Assembly (NCBI GenBank): GCA_003526435.1
Contig: DPWF01000135.1
Span: 1,502-6,883, forward strand
Direction: 5' to 3'
Length of the DNA stretch: 5,382 bases
From: Chitinophagaceae bacterium
GTDB taxonomy: Bacteria; Bacteroidota; Bacteroidia; Chitinophagales; Chitinophagaceae
Shown here: positions 5,095 to 5,382 of the stretch, piece by piece
Layout: every line of letters begins with the position of its first letter
Position numbering within the stretch: the stretch's first letter is position 1
Notes under the pieces: model-generated
What the model was told of the DNA's origin: nothing
What the model saw: only the letters and a program-made list of their open reading frames with translations
Databases searched by the model: none
Position numbers and translations under genes: made by a program

Positions 5095-5382
5095 CTTTTT
5101 CTCGACAGATAGTAAACGGGTAAACCTGTGAGGGTAATAAGTGTTCCTAAAACCGAATTGATCACAGGGCTTTGCCCTGATATGTAATTATTGATATCGT
5201 TATATAAAGTGGAGACAAGAAAAAAACCGGTGAATAAAACAAAAATCAAAGGAACAAGAGGATAGCCCCATACTTTATAGATCCTTGGTATTTCTTTCAT
5301 CTTTTTCCGCAGTATAAATACACCCAATGCGCTCATGCCATAAAAGAACCATGTTACGAAAATGAGCATGTCTGTGAGCATA
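5088..5382 (-). CDS. APC-superfamily amino acid permease, C-terminal part (5' end outside window)
   Basis: Only the last ~97 residues are present and the frame is open at the right edge. The methionine at 5381 is most likely internal, since the fragment is far shorter than the ~430-500 residues and 12 membrane segments of this family. It shows three hydrophobic segments (about residues 5-24, 37-58 and 72-92 of the visible part). The loop with [20 protein letters not shown] (18-37) followed by [12 protein letters not shown] (38-49) is characteristic of the last segments of bacterial L-type or cationic amino acid transporters, where 'LRKK.P...RPYKVWGYP' is the familiar pattern. [12 protein letters not shown] ends the protein, with a basic cytosolic tail. 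It probably acts in inner-membrane amino acid uptake or exchange; the substrate is unknown. The TAG stop is the end of a heptamer repeat unit. It shares the strand of the kinase operon but is separated from it by 102 nt with repeat and promoter, so it is probably a separate unit. Confidence 0.85.
   Translation of the reverse strand, partial: MLTDMLIFVTWFFYGMSALGVFILRKKMKEIPRIYKVWGYPLVPLIFVLFTGFFLVSTLYNDINNYISGQSPVINSVLGTLITLTGLPVYYLSRKRS

Overview
The window looks like a chromosomal segment of a Bacteroidota bacterium, most likely from the Chitinophagaceae or a relative. The base composition is moderately AT-rich. The genes lack clear Shine-Dalgarno sequences, one intergenic region holds a good Bacteroidota-type promoter (TTG, 19 nt, TATTTTCG), and the kinase/RapZ-C fusion is of a kind I associate with this phylum. 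The taxonomic call is an inference.

Layout. Bases 1-130 hold no supported gene. They contain a small hairpin (44-71) and a 9-bp inverted repeat that encloses it. A plus-strand gene (131-1264) encodes a multi-pass membrane acyltransferase of the heparan-alpha-glucosaminide N-acetyltransferase/DUF5009 family. It converges on a tightly packed minus-strand operon, read right to left: (1) an AmgK-like sugar anomeric kinase fused to a RapZ C-terminal domain (4985-3540); (2) a MurU-like sugar-1-phosphate nucleotidyltransferase (3535-2810); (3) a Gfo/Idh/MocA oxidoreductase resembling WlbA/WbpB (2808-1834); (4) a left-handed beta-helix hexapeptide acyltransferase resembling WlbB/WbpD (1827-1363). The gaps between them are 4, 1 and 6 nt. 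At the right edge, also on the minus strand, is the C-terminal part of an APC-type amino acid permease, cut by the window end.

Function. AmgK plus MurU is the known route that turns salvaged N-acetylmuramate into UDP-MurNAc without going through glucosamine-6-phosphate. In this operon the kinase carries the RapZ domain that in E. coli senses glucosamine-6-phosphate. This suggests, as inference, one protein that both salvages amino sugar and senses amino-sugar status. The two downstream genes look like the oxidation and N-acetylation steps of a nucleotide-amino-sugar pathway, so the operon may feed a surface glycan, the cell wall, or both. The convergent acyltransferase also belongs to an amino-sugar acetyltransferase family.

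The least expected structure is in the two repeat-bearing gaps (about 1265-1370 and 5017-5094). Each consists of degenerate 7-nt tandem units of the form NNNATAG (commonly TCNATAG), arranged as two arms in inverted orientation. In all three genes that end at these elements, the TAG stop codon is the last three bases of a heptad. A heptad also supplies the -33 part of the promoter for the kinase operon, and a false upstream start for the kinase lies inside the repeat.
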